From positions 556,430 to 620,429 of the forward strand of contig NZ_QHKY01000003.1 of the NCBI RefSeq assembly GCF_003194605.1: a stretch of 64,000 bases of DNA, read 5' to 3'. Every line of letters begins with the position of its first letter. The stretch's first letter is position 1. Positions 27,243 through 36,004 of this stretch are shown here, in pieces. Position numbers and translations under genes: made by a program. This DNA comes from Nocardioides gilvus (GTDB lineage: Bacteria > Actinomycetota > Actinomycetes > Propionibacteriales > Nocardioidaceae). Under the pieces are notes generated by a model, which saw only the letters and a list, made by a program, of their open reading frames with translations, was not told the origin of the DNA and did no database searches.

Positions 27243-29012
27243 TTGAGGAACCTGTTGAGCCAGCTGCCCGCCGACACCGCAGTGCTGGACGCCCTGCAGG
27301 GCGTGACCGACGGCGTAGTGGATCTCGTCGGCTTCGAGGTGTGTGCCGTCAGCATCGCCCAGGACGAACACACTCTCGAGACAATGGTGGTCTCCGGGAG
27401 TGGTGACGTACGCGACCAACTGCTCGGGCTTCGCGCGTCGATCGCGGACGTCGAGCAGCAGTTGGCCGGCAGCGACCCTTGGCACGGCCTGCACTGCCTC
27501 CGACATGACCGGCCCCAACGGGACGGGACCGGCGACGACGCTGCTGGGTGGCCTCCGCTCGACCTGCTGGCCGCTCCCGTCCGGGACGCCTCGAACCGGC
27601 TCCGCGGACTGGTACAGATCCATCTGTCCCGTGAGCTCCAGGACCCCGACGAGGCCGCCTTCGACGTGCTCACCCGCCTCGTCGACCAGGCTCGGCACAC
27701 GGTGCTGAACGCCATCGACCGGGACCGACTCGTCGAGCGGGTCCGGCTGGCGGACGCGGCCCGACTCATCGTGCGCCGCGCCAGTTCCGAACTCTCCATG
27801 GACCGGATCATGGAGTTGTCCCAGCCCGCCATGGCCAGCGGCTTCGAGGCCGTGGGCATGTGGATGCAGACCTTCGACGAGGACGGCGAGGCGACCGACC
27901 TGGTCTACGGCGCCACCCAAGGGGAGATCGTGATCCCCGACGACCTCAAGGAGCTCGGCCGTCGCATCGCCCTCCAGCTGTGGGACTCCCAGCAGGTCGC
28001 TGTCGCAACCGACCGCGTCGTGCCTGCGATCGACGGCCTTTTCCCCGAGGAGGAGCAGCGGGTCTATGAGTTCATGGCCGACACGCTGGACGCGACGTCC
28101 CTGCTCTTCGTGCCGCTCGGAGCCGGGCGGGAGTGCCTCGGCAACCTCGCCCTGACCCGTCGAAGCGCCCACCTGGACTGGAGCGAGTCGGAGAAACAGG
28201 CGGCCTCCGACATCGGACACGACCTGGGTCGCGCCCTGCTCAACGCGCGTACGTTCGAGCGTGAGCGGCGACTCGCCGCCGAGCTGCTCGAGCTGGACGG
28301 CTACAAGAGCCGTTTGATCTCCACGCTCGCGCACGAGCTCAAGAACCCCCTCACCGCCATCGCCGGCCACGCCGAGATGCTGGACTCGATGGTCGACCTG
28401 CCCGGCGGGGTCCGCCACTCCATCGCCGCGATGGAGCGCGGGGCAGCCCGGATGCAGCACACCATCGACGACCTGCTGGTCCTCGCCGAGGTCGACGGCT
28501 CGCAGCGGCCCCTCGCCCCTGGGTCCGTCGACATGCCCGACCTGGTCAGGGACGTGCTCGACCTCCTGCACACCACGATCGCAGCCAAGGGGACCAAGAT
28601 CACCGTGGAGACGGCCGAGGAGTCGATCACGGCGCTCGGCGAAGCCTCCGGACTGGACCTGATCTGCACCAACCTGGTCAGCAACGCCGTCAAGTACACC
28701 CCGCCCGAAGGTGCCGTCACGATCTCGCTGAGCCGCACCGACGACGAGGTCGAGGTGGCCGTCACCGACACCGGCATCGGCATCGCCGAGGAGGACCTGG
28801 GGAGCCTCTTCCAGGAGTTCTTCCGCTCCACCAACCCGGCAGCGTACGTCGAACCGGGCACCGGTCTGGGCCTGGCGATCGTGCAGCGCATCGTCGACCG
28901 TCACGCCGGGCGGATCCAGGTCTCCTCCACCCTCGGTGTCGGCACCACCTTCACCGTCACCATGCCGGCTGCCCCCCGCTCCGACGACGCAGGTCTCAGC
29001 CCGAGCGCCTGA
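27243..29012 (+). CDS. GAF-domain sensor histidine kinase
   Basis: A 589-residue cytoplasmic kinase with two GAF-like sensor segments (about 15-155 and 175-345) and no transmembrane helix. The dimerisation box STLAHELKNPLTAIAGHAEM is near 360, the N box CTNLVSNAVKYTPPEG near 478, DTGIGIAEEDLG near 515, the F box FQEFFRS and the G2 motif GTGLGLAIVQRIV near 545. No response regulator is adjacent, so it is an orphan. The TTG start is uncertain; a second TTG at 27255 has GAGGAA four bases upstream. Confidence 0.88.
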   Translation: MRNLLSQLPADTAVLDALQGVTDGVVDLVGFEVCAVSIAQDEHTLETMVVSGSGDVRDQLLGLRASIADVEQQLAGSDPWHGLHCLRHDRPQRDGTGDDAAGWPPLDLLAAPVRDASNRLRGLVQIHLSRELQDPDEAAFDVLTRLVDQARHTVLNAIDRDRLVERVRLADAARLIVRRASSELSMDRIMELSQPAMASGFEAVGMWMQTFDEDGEATDLVYGATQGEIVIPDDLKELGRRIALQLWDSQQVAVATDRVVPAIDGLFPEEEQRVYEFMADTLDATSLLFVPLGAGRECLGNLALTRRSAHLDWSESEKQAASDIGHDLGRALLNARTFERERRLAAELLELDGYKSRLISTLAHELKNPLTAIAGHAEMLDSMVDLPGGVRHSIAAMERGAARMQHTIDDLLVLAEVDGSQRPLAPGSVDMPDLVRDVLDLLHTTIAAKGTKITVETAEESITALGEASGLDLICTNLVSNAVKYTPPEGAVTISLSRTDDEVEVAVTDTGIGIAEEDLGSLFQEFFRSTNPAAYVEPGTGLGLAIVQRIVDRHAGRIQVSSTLGVGTTFTVTMPAAPRSDDAGLSPSA

Positions 29013-29022
29013 CGCGGAGCGT

Positions 29023-29028
29023 TACGCT
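29023..29028 (+). promoter_or_regulatory. -10 box TACGCT of a leaderless promoter (gamma carbonic anhydrase gene)
   Basis: Ends six bases before the ATG at 29035, with no ribosome-binding site between. It lies just past the kinase stop codon. Confidence 0.5.
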
Positions 29029-29034
29029 CGCCCC

Positions 29035-29553
29035 ATGCTCATCGCCCTCGGAGACCACGCGCCCACCATCGACGACTCCGCCTGGGTCGCCCCCAACGCC
29101 ACCCTCGTCGGGCAGGTGATCCTCGCTGAAGGAGCCTCCGTCTTCTACGGCGCCGTGCTGCGCGCCGACAACGAGCCGATCACCATCGGGCCGCGCTCCA
29201 ACGTCCAGGACAACTGCGTCTTCCACGTCGACAAGGGCAAGCCACTCACCCTCGGTGAGGGTGTGTCGGTGGGTCACGGAGCAGTCATCCACGGCGCCAC
29301 CATCGGCAACCACGTCCTGGTCGGCATGAGCGCCACCGTGATGAACAGCGCCGTCATCGGCGACGAGGTCCTCATCGCCGCCGGCGCCCTGATCACCGAA
29401 GGCATGGAGGTCCCTCCGCGTACGCTCGTAGCCGGCGTCCCCGCGAAGGTGCGTCGCGAGCTCACCGACGAAGAGGTCCAGCGTCTCCACGTCAACGCCG
29501 AGATCTACGAGGCGCACCGCGAGCTGCACCGCGGCGGGCGCGTCGTCGACTGA
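29035..29553 (+). CDS. Gamma-carbonic anhydrase family protein (left-handed beta-helix)
   Basis: A 172-residue hexapeptide-repeat protein. Zinc-ligand positions are visible as RSNVQDNCVFHVDKG, GVSVGHGAVIHGATIGNHVL and GMSATVMNSAVIG. This is the YrdA/PaaY type, which may hydrate CO2 or act on CoA thioesters. It probably starts with a leaderless message. It converges on the tocopherol-cyclase-like gene. Confidence 0.92.
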   Translation: MLIALGDHAPTIDDSAWVAPNATLVGQVILAEGASVFYGAVLRADNEPITIGPRSNVQDNCVFHVDKGKPLTLGEGVSVGHGAVIHGATIGNHVLVGMSATVMNSAVIGDEVLIAAGALITEGMEVPPRTLVAGVPAKVRRELTDEEVQRLHVNAEIYEAHRELHRGGRVVD

Positions 29554-29564
29554 CCCCCCCCCCC
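29554..29564 (+). repeat. C11 homopolymer between convergent genes
   Basis: Eleven consecutive C follow the stop of the carbonic anhydrase gene. Long mononucleotide runs are rare here and prone to slippage or sequencing error. It is outside coding sequence. Confidence 0.85.
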
Positions 29565-29583
29565 GTTTCGTCCCCGTGCTTCG

Positions 29584-30639
29584 TCACCGCAACGGCGGCG
29601 CATCCACTGCGTCCGGGCCGTGACCGCGGCGTACGACCTCGGCCCGGGCCCGGTCGATGCCGCCGTGCTCCAGGGCAGCCAGATCCGACTCGCCCTCCCA
29701 GACGACCCGGCCCCGGCGTCGCACGGTCACCTTCATGGTGGCGCCCAGGTGCTCGATCGCGCCCGGCACGTTGCGCCGCTCGAAGGGCAACGGCACGGGC
29801 AGGACGTGGGCACTGGCCAGGCTCCCTGTGCCTTCGATGTCGATGCGCCACTGGGCGCTGCGCCCGCGCAGGACCCAGTGTTCGTCACTGACCTCGGCGT
29901 GGACCGGTGACACGACGGGATCCCCGAGTCGGACCAGGGTGCCGTCGGGGAGCAGCACGACGACGGCGGTCACGGTCGTACGCAGCGGTCCGGCGCTGAC
30001 CTCTCCGCCGGCGAAGGCGACGCAGACCGACGGATCGGCGAACCCTTGGGCCTGTCCCCACCACCACGAGTCGGGGAAGCCGCCCTTGCCCCAGTTCTTC
30101 TCCGTGTAGACCGACCAGCCGTCCAGGTCCCACGTCTCCTCGCCGACCACCGCCCGCCCGTGGGCAGAGCCTCCGAGCAGCCACGGATGCCAGTACTGGT
30201 TCAGCCCGGGCACCGCCTGGAAGACGCTCGACCCACCGAAACTGCGGCGCGGCCACGGCACGGCGTCACGCACCTCTACGTCGATCAGGGCGTCGGGCCC
30301 AAGATCCACCAACAACCGATCGGGGGTGCCGTGGAACGCGTCGCCCGAGCGCACGCCCAGTCCGTCGGTGGCAGCCTCACCGGCCGGATGCACGGTCGTA
30401 CGCAGGAAGCCGTTGGGATGGGCCGCCAGCCCGAGCGTCGACCAGGTGCCGTCGTCGGCCCGGTTCACCCCGTTGAGCGCGATCACGACACGGCCGGACG
30501 CCGGGTCGGTGAAGCGCCAGAAGTAGCCCTCCATCGCGACACCGTGCGCCGGCAACGGATCCCCCCAAGGTCGGTCCGCGCCGCTGGAGCGGTAGGCGTC
30601 ACGCAGGGACTCGAGGGCCGTTCGCGCCAAGGAAATCAT
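29584..30639 (-). CDS. Tocopherol-cyclase-like family protein
   Basis: A 351-residue protein of two beta-barrel-like halves. MEGYFWRFTDPASGRVVIAL near residue 33, YTEKNWGKGGFPDSWWWGQA near 185 and WHPWLLGGSAHGRA are strongly reminiscent of plant and cyanobacterial tocopherol cyclase. Actinomycetes are not known to make tocopherol, so the substrate is probably another lipid or isoprenoid. No prenylquinone genes are nearby. The ATG at 30639 begins the conserved block; a longer reading is not supported. Confidence 0.75.
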   Translation of the reverse strand: MISLARTALESLRDAYRSSGADRPWGDPLPAHGVAMEGYFWRFTDPASGRVVIALNGVNRADDGTWSTLGLAAHPNGFLRTTVHPAGEAATDGLGVRSGDAFHGTPDRLLVDLGPDALIDVEVRDAVPWPRRSFGGSSVFQAVPGLNQYWHPWLLGGSAHGRAVVGEETWDLDGWSVYTEKNWGKGGFPDSWWWGQAQGFADPSVCVAFAGGEVSAGPLRTTVTAVVVLLPDGTLVRLGDPVVSPVHAEVSDEHWVLRGRSAQWRIDIEGTGSLASAHVLPVPLPFERRNVPGAIEHLGATMKVTVRRRGRVVWEGESDLAALEHGGIDRARAEVVRRGHGPDAVDAPPLR

Positions 30640-30732
30640 CCCCGCACTATGGCAGGGAGCACCGACGACCAACACCCGTGCAGACGAGCGGCCCGTACGC
30701 TCGTGCCGCCCCCGCCACGAAGAAGGACGCCG

Positions 30733-31899
30733 ATGACCGACCTGATCACCACCCCCGTCACCGCCGACCTGCTGCGTGGTTGCGTCGAGACGGAACAGAC
30801 CGCGGACGGGTTGCTGCCCCACCGGCTGCCGGCCTGGGTGCGCACCCAGATCCCCGAACCGCAGCTCCTGATGGTCGAGTCGCAACCCTCCGGAGTGCGG
30901 CTTGCCTTCCGCACGAGCGCGACCCGCATCGAGCTCGACACGATGCCGACCAAACGGGCGTACGCCGGCAATCCGCCGATGCCTGACGGGGTCTACGACC
31001 TCGTCGTCGACGGTCGCCTCGTCGACCAGGGATCCGTCGACGGCGGCAAGACGCGCACCGTCGACATGATGACCGGCACCTCCGAGACCACGCCCGGACC
31101 CGGCGGCACCCTGCGCTTCGCAGGGCTCGAATCAGGCCCCAAGGACGTCGAGATCTGGCTCCCGTACGACGAGACCACCGAGCTGGTCTCCCTGCGCACC
31201 GACGCCCCGGTCGAGCCGGCGGCGCCCAGCGGCCGACGTACGTGGGTGCACCACGGCAGCTCCATCAGCCACGGGTCCGTGGCGGCGAGTCCGTCGCAGA
31301 CCTGGCCCGCGAGGGCAGCGGGCCTCGCCGGGGTGGACCTGGTGAACTTCGGCTTCGGGGGAAGCGCCCTGCTCGACCCGGCCGTGGCACGCGTGCTGCG
31401 CGACACCCCCGCCGACGTGATCAGCGTCAAGATCGGGATCAACCTGGTCAACACCGACCTGATGCGTCTGCGCGCCTTCGGTCCGGCGGTCCACGGCCTC
31501 CTCGACACCATCCGTGAGGGCCACCCCACGGCACCTCTGCTCGTCGTCTCCCCCATCCTGTGCCCGATCCAGGAGGAGACGCCGGGCCCGCTGCTCCCGG
31601 ACCTGAGCGGCGACAGCATCGCCTTCGTGGCCGCCGGGGACCCCGAGGAGGTGGCGTCAGGGAAGTTGACCCTGCGGGTGATCCGCACCGAGCTGGCCCG
31701 GATCGTCCTCCAGCGGCGCTCCGACGACCCCCACCTGCACCTCCTCGACGGGCGCGAGCTCTACGGGGAGGACGACGCCGCCGAGTTGCCGTTGCCCGAC
31801 CGGGTGCATCCCGACGCCGCGACCCACCGACTCATGGGTGACCGCTTCGCCGAGGCTGCGTTCCTGCGGGAGGGCGCGCCGCTCGCGGCTGGTCGCTGA
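30733..31899 (+). CDS. SGNH/GDSL-type hydrolase
   Basis: A 388-residue esterase-like protein. An N-terminal beta-sandwich-like region (residues 10-160) precedes the hydrolase domain: WVHHGSSISHGSVA (the GxSI/S nucleophile block), VDLVNFGFGGSALLDP, VISVKIGINLVN and the C-terminal LPLPDRVHPDAATH with the catalytic Asp and His. No signal peptide, so likely cytoplasmic. GAAGGACG precedes the ATG. Confidence 0.85.
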   Translation: MTDLITTPVTADLLRGCVETEQTADGLLPHRLPAWVRTQIPEPQLLMVESQPSGVRLAFRTSATRIELDTMPTKRAYAGNPPMPDGVYDLVVDGRLVDQGSVDGGKTRTVDMMTGTSETTPGPGGTLRFAGLESGPKDVEIWLPYDETTELVSLRTDAPVEPAAPSGRRTWVHHGSSISHGSVAASPSQTWPARAAGLAGVDLVNFGFGGSALLDPAVARVLRDTPADVISVKIGINLVNTDLMRLRAFGPAVHGLLDTIREGHPTAPLLVVSPILCPIQEETPGPLLPDLSGDSIAFVAAGDPEEVASGKLTLRVIRTELARIVLQRRSDDPHLHLLDGRELYGEDDAAELPLPDRVHPDAATHRLMGDRFAEAAFLREGAPLAAGR

Positions 31900-31970
31900 G
31901 GCGGACGGAGCCAGGGGAATCGATGTCGTGACTGGGTGACACGGACTCCCCGCTCCGCCACACTCCACCC

Positions 31971-32405
31971 ATGGGGAACAGCAACTGGTGGTTGGCCACA
32001 CTGCTCGCTCCCGCCACCTATTTCGTCGTCGTCGGCACCCGCTTCGACGGGTTCATCGGTCAGCCAGCTCTGGTGTTCGCCCGAGATCCGTCCACATTCG
32101 TACGTCTCCTGGCCGAGGTGGGGGGCGCGTCGGCAGCCAGGGACGGGGTGCTGGTCGACCTGGGATTCATGGCGCTGCTGGTGGGAGCGCTGGGGCTCTG
32201 TCTCGACAAGGCGGGAGGGCGGTGGACGCTGGTGCTCCCCGCTCTGGCTCTTGACCTTCTCGAGGGTCTGATCCTGTGGGTCGTCGCCGGCGCATCGGCT
32301 CCTTCGTCGACAGCACTCGTCGTGCTCTTCGGGATCGCGGTGGCCAAGCTGCTGGCGTACGCAGCTGGGATCGCCCTGGTCATCAGGGCCATCTTCAAGC
32401 ACTAG
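31971..32405 (+). CDS. Four-helix integral membrane protein
   Basis: 144 residues with hydrophobic segments at about 8-24, 60-78, 82-102 and 115-140 (LVDLGFMALLVGALGLCLD, WTLVLPALALDLLEGLILWV, AVAKLLAYAAGIALVIRAIF). It ends 36 bases before the PadR gene and its stop codon lies beside the first CTAG of the operator. The family is not recognised. Confidence 0.65.
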   Translation: MGNSNWWLATLLAPATYFVVVGTRFDGFIGQPALVFARDPSTFVRLLAEVGGASAARDGVLVDLGFMALLVGALGLCLDKAGGRWTLVLPALALDLLEGLILWVVAGASAPSSTALVVLFGIAVAKLLAYAAGIALVIRAIFKH

Positions 32406-32440
32406 GTTGACGCTCCATCTAGTTTGCTAAACAATCTAGT
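32402..32440 (+). promoter_or_regulatory. PadR promoter with three CTAG boxes at 17-base spacing
   Basis: CTAG occurs at 32402, 32419 and 32436. The last two flank a dyad GTTT-GCT-AAAC. A -35 TTGACG (32407-32412) and a -10-like AACAAT (32430-32435) fit the spacing, and the ATG follows six bases later, so the transcript is probably leaderless and autoregulated. Confidence 0.6.
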
Positions 32441-32441
32441 C

Positions 32442-32789
32442 ATGCACGAGACGAGCCGCCCCGAACGCGCCTGGCCAGCCGGGTGGTTGCGCGGCGCGCT
32501 CGGCGTGAGCGTGCTGCACGTCATCGCCGCCGGACCGACGTACGGCTACGCCATCGCCTCAGCCCTTGCAGAAGCCGGCCTCGGGCGAATCAAGGGCGGC
32601 ACCCTCTATCCACTGCTCACCCGTTTCGAGGAGGCCGGTCTCGTCGAGGTTGAGTGGCGCGCCGGCGACGGCGGACCCGGGCGCAAGTACTACTCACTCA
32701 CCGAGCTCGGGCGCACCGAGCACCAGCGGCAGACCGACCAGTGGCTCGAGTTCACCGGGCTCACGCGCCACTTCCTGGAGGGATCATGA
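32442..32789 (+). CDS. PadR-family transcriptional regulator
   Basis: A 115-residue winged helix: LRGALGVSVLHVIAAGPTYG, YAIASALAEAG, IKGGTLYPLLTRFEEAGLVE and GPGRKYYSLTELGR are the full PadR pattern. Its stop overlaps the ATG of the HAAS-like membrane protein (ATGA), the standard PadR-partner arrangement. Probably represses its own operon from the CTAG-containing dyad. Confidence 0.93.
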   Translation: MHETSRPERAWPAGWLRGALGVSVLHVIAAGPTYGYAIASALAEAGLGRIKGGTLYPLLTRFEEAGLVEVEWRAGDGGPGRKYYSLTELGRTEHQRQTDQWLEFTGLTRHFLEGS

Positions 32790-33511
32790 TCGACACCCGC
32801 ACTCCCCACGTCGAGCGGGCCTGGGCCGAGGCCCTGCTCCTCGAACTGCGCCTGCGCGGGGTCGCCGGCACGATGATCGGTGCCGTGCTGGCCGAGGTCG
32901 AGGCGCACTGCGCCGACAGCGGGGAGACCGCGCGCGACGCTTTTGGTGATCCGAAGGACTACGCCGCAGCACTCGACCTCCCGGAATCCGTCCTGCAAGA
33001 CGGATCCTCACTGAGGGACATCGCGGTCCCTGCCGTCGGACTGCTCGGCATGTTCTCGACGATCGGCTCCGTGGCTGCTTGGCAGACCGGAACCACCGTG
33101 AGCGTGACTCTCGGTGCTGCTCTCGGAGCGCTCGTCCTGGTGATCTGCTTCGCAGTCCTTGCCCTCCGCACCACCAACGTGTTGCGGTTCATGATCCATC
33201 ACCCGCTCGTGACGATCCTGGGTCTCGGGGCCTTCACCGGGGGCGCCGTGGCCCTCTTCGTGTCGGCCCGACAATCCCTCTTCGACCTGCCGTGGCAACC
33301 ACTGCTTGCTCTCGGCCTCCTACTGGTGCTCGCCGAGTTCATCTGGAACGTACGCCACCGCGGCGAACTTGAGGATCCAGTGGTCGGGCCCGGTCCGGAC
33401 GGCGCTGGCACGCTCCAGGTGACGCGTCTCGACCGGCTGGCCTCTGCGGTCGGGCCGTGGCTGACACCCGCCCTGACCGCTGCGCTGAGCCTGCCGTGGC
33501 TCTTCGTCTGA
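32786..33511 (+). CDS. HAAS-like domain membrane protein, PadR partner
   Basis: 241 residues. Residues 10-65 form a helical domain resembling HAAS: AWAEALLLELRLRGVAG, VLAEVEAHCADSG, AFGDPKDYAAALDLP. Six or so hydrophobic segments follow (VPAVGLLGMFSTIGSV, LGAALGALVLVICFAVLAL, LVTILGLGAFTGGAVALFV and others). It is translationally coupled to PadR. Function unknown. Confidence 0.8.
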   Translation: MIDTRTPHVERAWAEALLLELRLRGVAGTMIGAVLAEVEAHCADSGETARDAFGDPKDYAAALDLPESVLQDGSSLRDIAVPAVGLLGMFSTIGSVAAWQTGTTVSVTLGAALGALVLVICFAVLALRTTNVLRFMIHHPLVTILGLGAFTGGAVALFVSARQSLFDLPWQPLLALGLLLVLAEFIWNVRHRGELEDPVVGPGPDGAGTLQVTRLDRLASAVGPWLTPALTAALSLPWLFV

Positions 33512-33574
33512 CTCCACGGTCCGGTCACGGCGTAGCGGCCTGAACCTCGACCCCGTGACTCCCTGTGCAACGTG

Positions 33575-33606
33575 GTGTGTTGAACACACGCCCAGTTGGG
33601 TAGGGT
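33575..33606 (+). promoter_or_regulatory. Promoter and dyad upstream of the holin-like gene
   Basis: Perfect dyad GTGTGT-TGA-ACACAC (33575-33589) overlaps a TTGAAC -35-like box. A -10-like TAGGGT (33601-33606) ends seven bases before the ATG, suggesting a leaderless, regulated promoter. Confidence 0.55.
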
Positions 33607-33613
33607 GCCGCAC

Positions 33614-34012
33614 ATGGCAACGGAACCGATCCAGGACACTGATCCCACCATCGGCCGTCTGATCGGCGATGCGAGCCGGGACATCTCGTCCCTCATCTCC
33701 AAGGAGATCCAGCTCGTCAAGTCCGAACTGAAGGTCAGCGCAAAGTTCGGCGGGGTCGGCGTAGGCCTCTTCGCCGCCGCCGCCTTCCTCCTGCTGATCT
33801 TCATCGTGATGCTCTCGATGACCATCGCCTTCTTCATCTACTGGGGTGGCTCCGGCCTGGAACTCCACTGGGCATTCGGCATCGTCACGCTCTTCTACCT
33901 CCTCGTCGCCCTGCTGCTCGCCTTCATCGGCTTCCGCAAGGTCAAGAAGGTCAAGGCCCCGGAGCGTGCGATCCGTCAGGCCAAGGAAGCCAAGACCCTC
34001 GTCAAGCGCTGA
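33614..34012 (+). CDS. Phage-holin-superfamily (Actino holin) membrane protein
   Basis: 132 residues: an amphipathic N terminus IGDASRDISSLISKEIQLVK, two transmembrane helices (AAAAFLLLIFIVMLSMTIAFF, FGIVTLFYLLVALLLAFIGF) and a basic C-terminal helix (ERAIRQAKEAKTLVKR). This is the chromosomal actinobacterial family named for holin resemblance; no phage genes are nearby. It is convergent with marP. Confidence 0.88.
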   Translation: MATEPIQDTDPTIGRLIGDASRDISSLISKEIQLVKSELKVSAKFGGVGVGLFAAAAFLLLIFIVMLSMTIAFFIYWGGSGLELHWAFGIVTLFYLLVALLLAFIGFRKVKKVKAPERAIRQAKEAKTLVKR

Positions 34013-34078
34013 CCACGAGGCGCCTGACACCGGGCGCCGACCACGGGCGCCCTGGACACCGGGCGCTGACCCCCGTCA

Positions 34079-34105
34079 CCCCTCGATGCTCGCGTCGGGG
34101 GGTTT
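34079..34105 (+). terminator. Hairpin between the holin-like gene and marP
   Basis: CCCCTCGA and TCGGGG pair with one bulge and are followed by GGTTT. Several GGGCGCC repeats upstream (34033-34065) can form alternative stems. Confidence 0.5.
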
Positions 34106-34116
34106 CGTGTGTCTGC

Positions 34117-35292
34117 TCAACTGGCGCAGTCGCCCGTGTCGACCCCCTGCGTCGCGGTGCTGCCGATCCCGGCTGCCTCGGCCACTTGCTGGGAGGTGAG
34201 TGCGTAACCGGTGTTCCGGTCGGTGACCGAGGCCGCGAAGATGACGCCGACCACGGCACCGTCCGCATCGACCACCGGACCGCCGGAGTTGCCCGGACGC
34301 ACCAGGGCCCGCAACGACAACACTTCACGGATCAGGGTGCCCTGGCCGTAGATGTCCGGCGAGCGCAGCCGCTGCTGGGCCCGGACACGGCCCGTCTGGA
34401 CGTCGTACGGCCCGTCCTCGGGATAGCCGAGCACGGCGACCGGGGTCCGCGGCTCGACATCGGTGGAGAACTGCAGGCTCGGGAGACCACGCGCCGAGAG
34501 CGAGAGCACGGCGACGTCGAGGTCGGGGTCGTAGTGCACGACCTTGGCGGCGACCCGGTCGCCGTCGATCTCGATCTCCGGCTCGTCGACACCGGCAACC
34601 ACGTGGGCGTTGGTCATCAACCGGCCCGGCGCGTAGAGGAACCCGGTGCCCTCGATCCCGCGGCCACAGGAGTTCTCGCCGTAGACCTTGAGCGTCGACT
34701 CACGCGCGGCGCGGACGTCGGGGTCGTTCAGGACCTTCGGGTCGCCCTCGGGGACGGCGACGATCTGCTCCGGGGCGAACGGCTCCAGGTAGCGCGGGAA
34801 GAAGGTGGTGCCGACGACGTTGTTGAACGCGTTCAGCGCCTGGGACGCCTCCCCCGGGAGCGCCTGGTCGACCTTGGCGAGCACCGCCGATGAGCGTACG
34901 AGCGGGGTCACGCCGCTGAGCTTGGAGCCGGAGATGGCGACGCCGAGCACCCACGCAACGATGAGCACCGCCCCCGCGCTGAGCGCTGCACCCCCGACTG
35001 CGTCGAGGGCACGGACCGGTTGCCAGGTGATCCGGTCGCGGATCTTGGCACCAGCCACCTGCAGGGCCGCCTGACCCAGTGAGGCCGACAGGATCACGAT
35101 CAGCAGGGCACCCAGGGAGACCCACAGTGACGGGACGGCGTCACCGAGGGCGATCGGCGCCAACCAGACACCGAAGAAGCCACCGAGGAGGAGCCCGGCG
35201 GTCGCGAAGGCCCCGGTCACGAACCCTTGCCAGTAGCCCGAGAGGGCATAGATCCCCACCACAGCCAGGAGCACCCAGTCGAGCACGTTCAC
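34117..35292 (-). CDS. marP: MarP-type membrane-anchored periplasmic serine protease
   Basis: 391 residues: four N-terminal transmembrane helices with a CvpA-like arrangement (VNVLDWVLLAVVGIYALSGY at the start), then a trypsin-like protease domain. The triad is visible in NAHVVAG (His), DLDVAVLSL (Asp) and RPGNSGGPVVDADG (Ser). In mycobacteria MarP protects against acid and oxidative stress by cleaving a peptidoglycan hydrolase. Two cysteines (ENSCGRG and the terminal TGDCAS) match the redox disulfide of the family. The GTG has GGGAG seven bases upstream. It is last in the nth-tlpA-NUDIX-marP operon. Confidence 0.93.
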   Translation of the reverse strand: MNVLDWVLLAVVGIYALSGYWQGFVTGAFATAGLLLGGFFGVWLAPIALGDAVPSLWVSLGALLIVILSASLGQAALQVAGAKIRDRITWQPVRALDAVGGAALSAGAVLIVAWVLGVAISGSKLSGVTPLVRSSAVLAKVDQALPGEASQALNAFNNVVGTTFFPRYLEPFAPEQIVAVPEGDPKVLNDPDVRAARESTLKVYGENSCGRGIEGTGFLYAPGRLMTNAHVVAGVDEPEIEIDGDRVAAKVVHYDPDLDVAVLSLSARGLPSLQFSTDVEPRTPVAVLGYPEDGPYDVQTGRVRAQQRLRSPDIYGQGTLIREVLSLRALVRPGNSGGPVVDADGAVVGVIFAASVTDRNTGYALTSQQVAEAAGIGSTATQGVDTGDCAS

Positions 35293-35296
35293 TGGT

Positions 35297-36004
35297 CTAC
35301 TCCCGAAGGTTGGTGTTGGGGGCGAGGTCGGCCTGCCCGGGGACTCCACCCTGCAACATGAGAGGAGGCAGATCGCGCATCTGGGTCTTGTCCCACGCCG
35401 TGGTCCAGCCGATGTGGTCGAAGAGCCGAGCCACGATGCCGGCGGTGAAACCCCACAGGATCACGTCCTTGTCCTCGCCCACCGAAAAGCCGGGGCCGAC
35501 CCAGCCCGAGGGGTGACGCACGTTGAACCGGTGCTCGGGGTCCAGCAGCTCGCTGATCGCTTCGTGGTGGATCGCGTGCACCTCGTCGGGACTGGCCAGG
35601 TGCACCCGGCCTCGGTCGCGCCAGTAGCCGACCACGGGAGTGACGACGTAGTTGGCAGGCGGGAGCCACAGGTCGGGGAGCTGCCCGATCACGTCGATCT
35701 CGGCGGAGACCAGCCCGATCTCCTCCCACGCCTCGCGCAGGGCGGCCTCCACGACACCCTCGCCCGGATCGATGCCGCCACCGGGGAAGGAGACCTGCCC
35801 CGGCTGCGTACGCATGTGGTGGGCGCGCTCGGTGAAGAGCAGCTCCGGCTCCCCGGACTCCGACTCGGCGAAGAGCATGAGCACCGCACCGCGGCGCGCG
35901 TCGGTGCCGGGCGGCGGAGCGAAGCGGGTCAACTCATCGACGGTGATCGAGGCGATGCCGGCCACCACCGGCGCCATCCACTCAGGCAGCTGGATGTCGC
36001 TCAC
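35297..36004 (-). CDS. NUDIX hydrolase, CoA pyrophosphatase type
   Basis: 235 residues. The NUDIX box reads GGGIDPGEGVVEAALREAWE then EIGL, preceded by the CoA-specific RAHHMRTQPGQVSFPGG. Likely hydrolyses CoA or its derivatives at the pyrophosphate. The GTG overlaps the TlpA stop (GTGA), and marP follows after four bases. Confidence 0.92.
   Translation of the reverse strand: MSDIQLPEWMAPVVAGIASITVDELTRFAPPPGTDARRGAVLMLFAESESGEPELLFTERAHHMRTQPGQVSFPGGGIDPGEGVVEAALREAWEEIGLVSAEIDVIGQLPDLWLPPANYVVTPVVGYWRDRGRVHLASPDEVHAIHHEAISELLDPEHRFNVRHPSGWVGPGFSVGEDKDVILWGFTAGIVARLFDHIGWTTAWDKTQMRDLPPLMLQGGVPGQADLAPNTNLRE

Noticed and set aside
27153..28904. Extension of the 89-residue gene into a 673-residue minus frame
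   Set aside because: The extension is antisense to the histidine kinase; only the last 89 residues, after a good ribosome-binding site, are kept.
33614..34012. Phage or prophage remnant because of the holin-like protein
   Set aside because: No other phage genes are near; the family is a normal chromosomal neighbour of marP-type genes.
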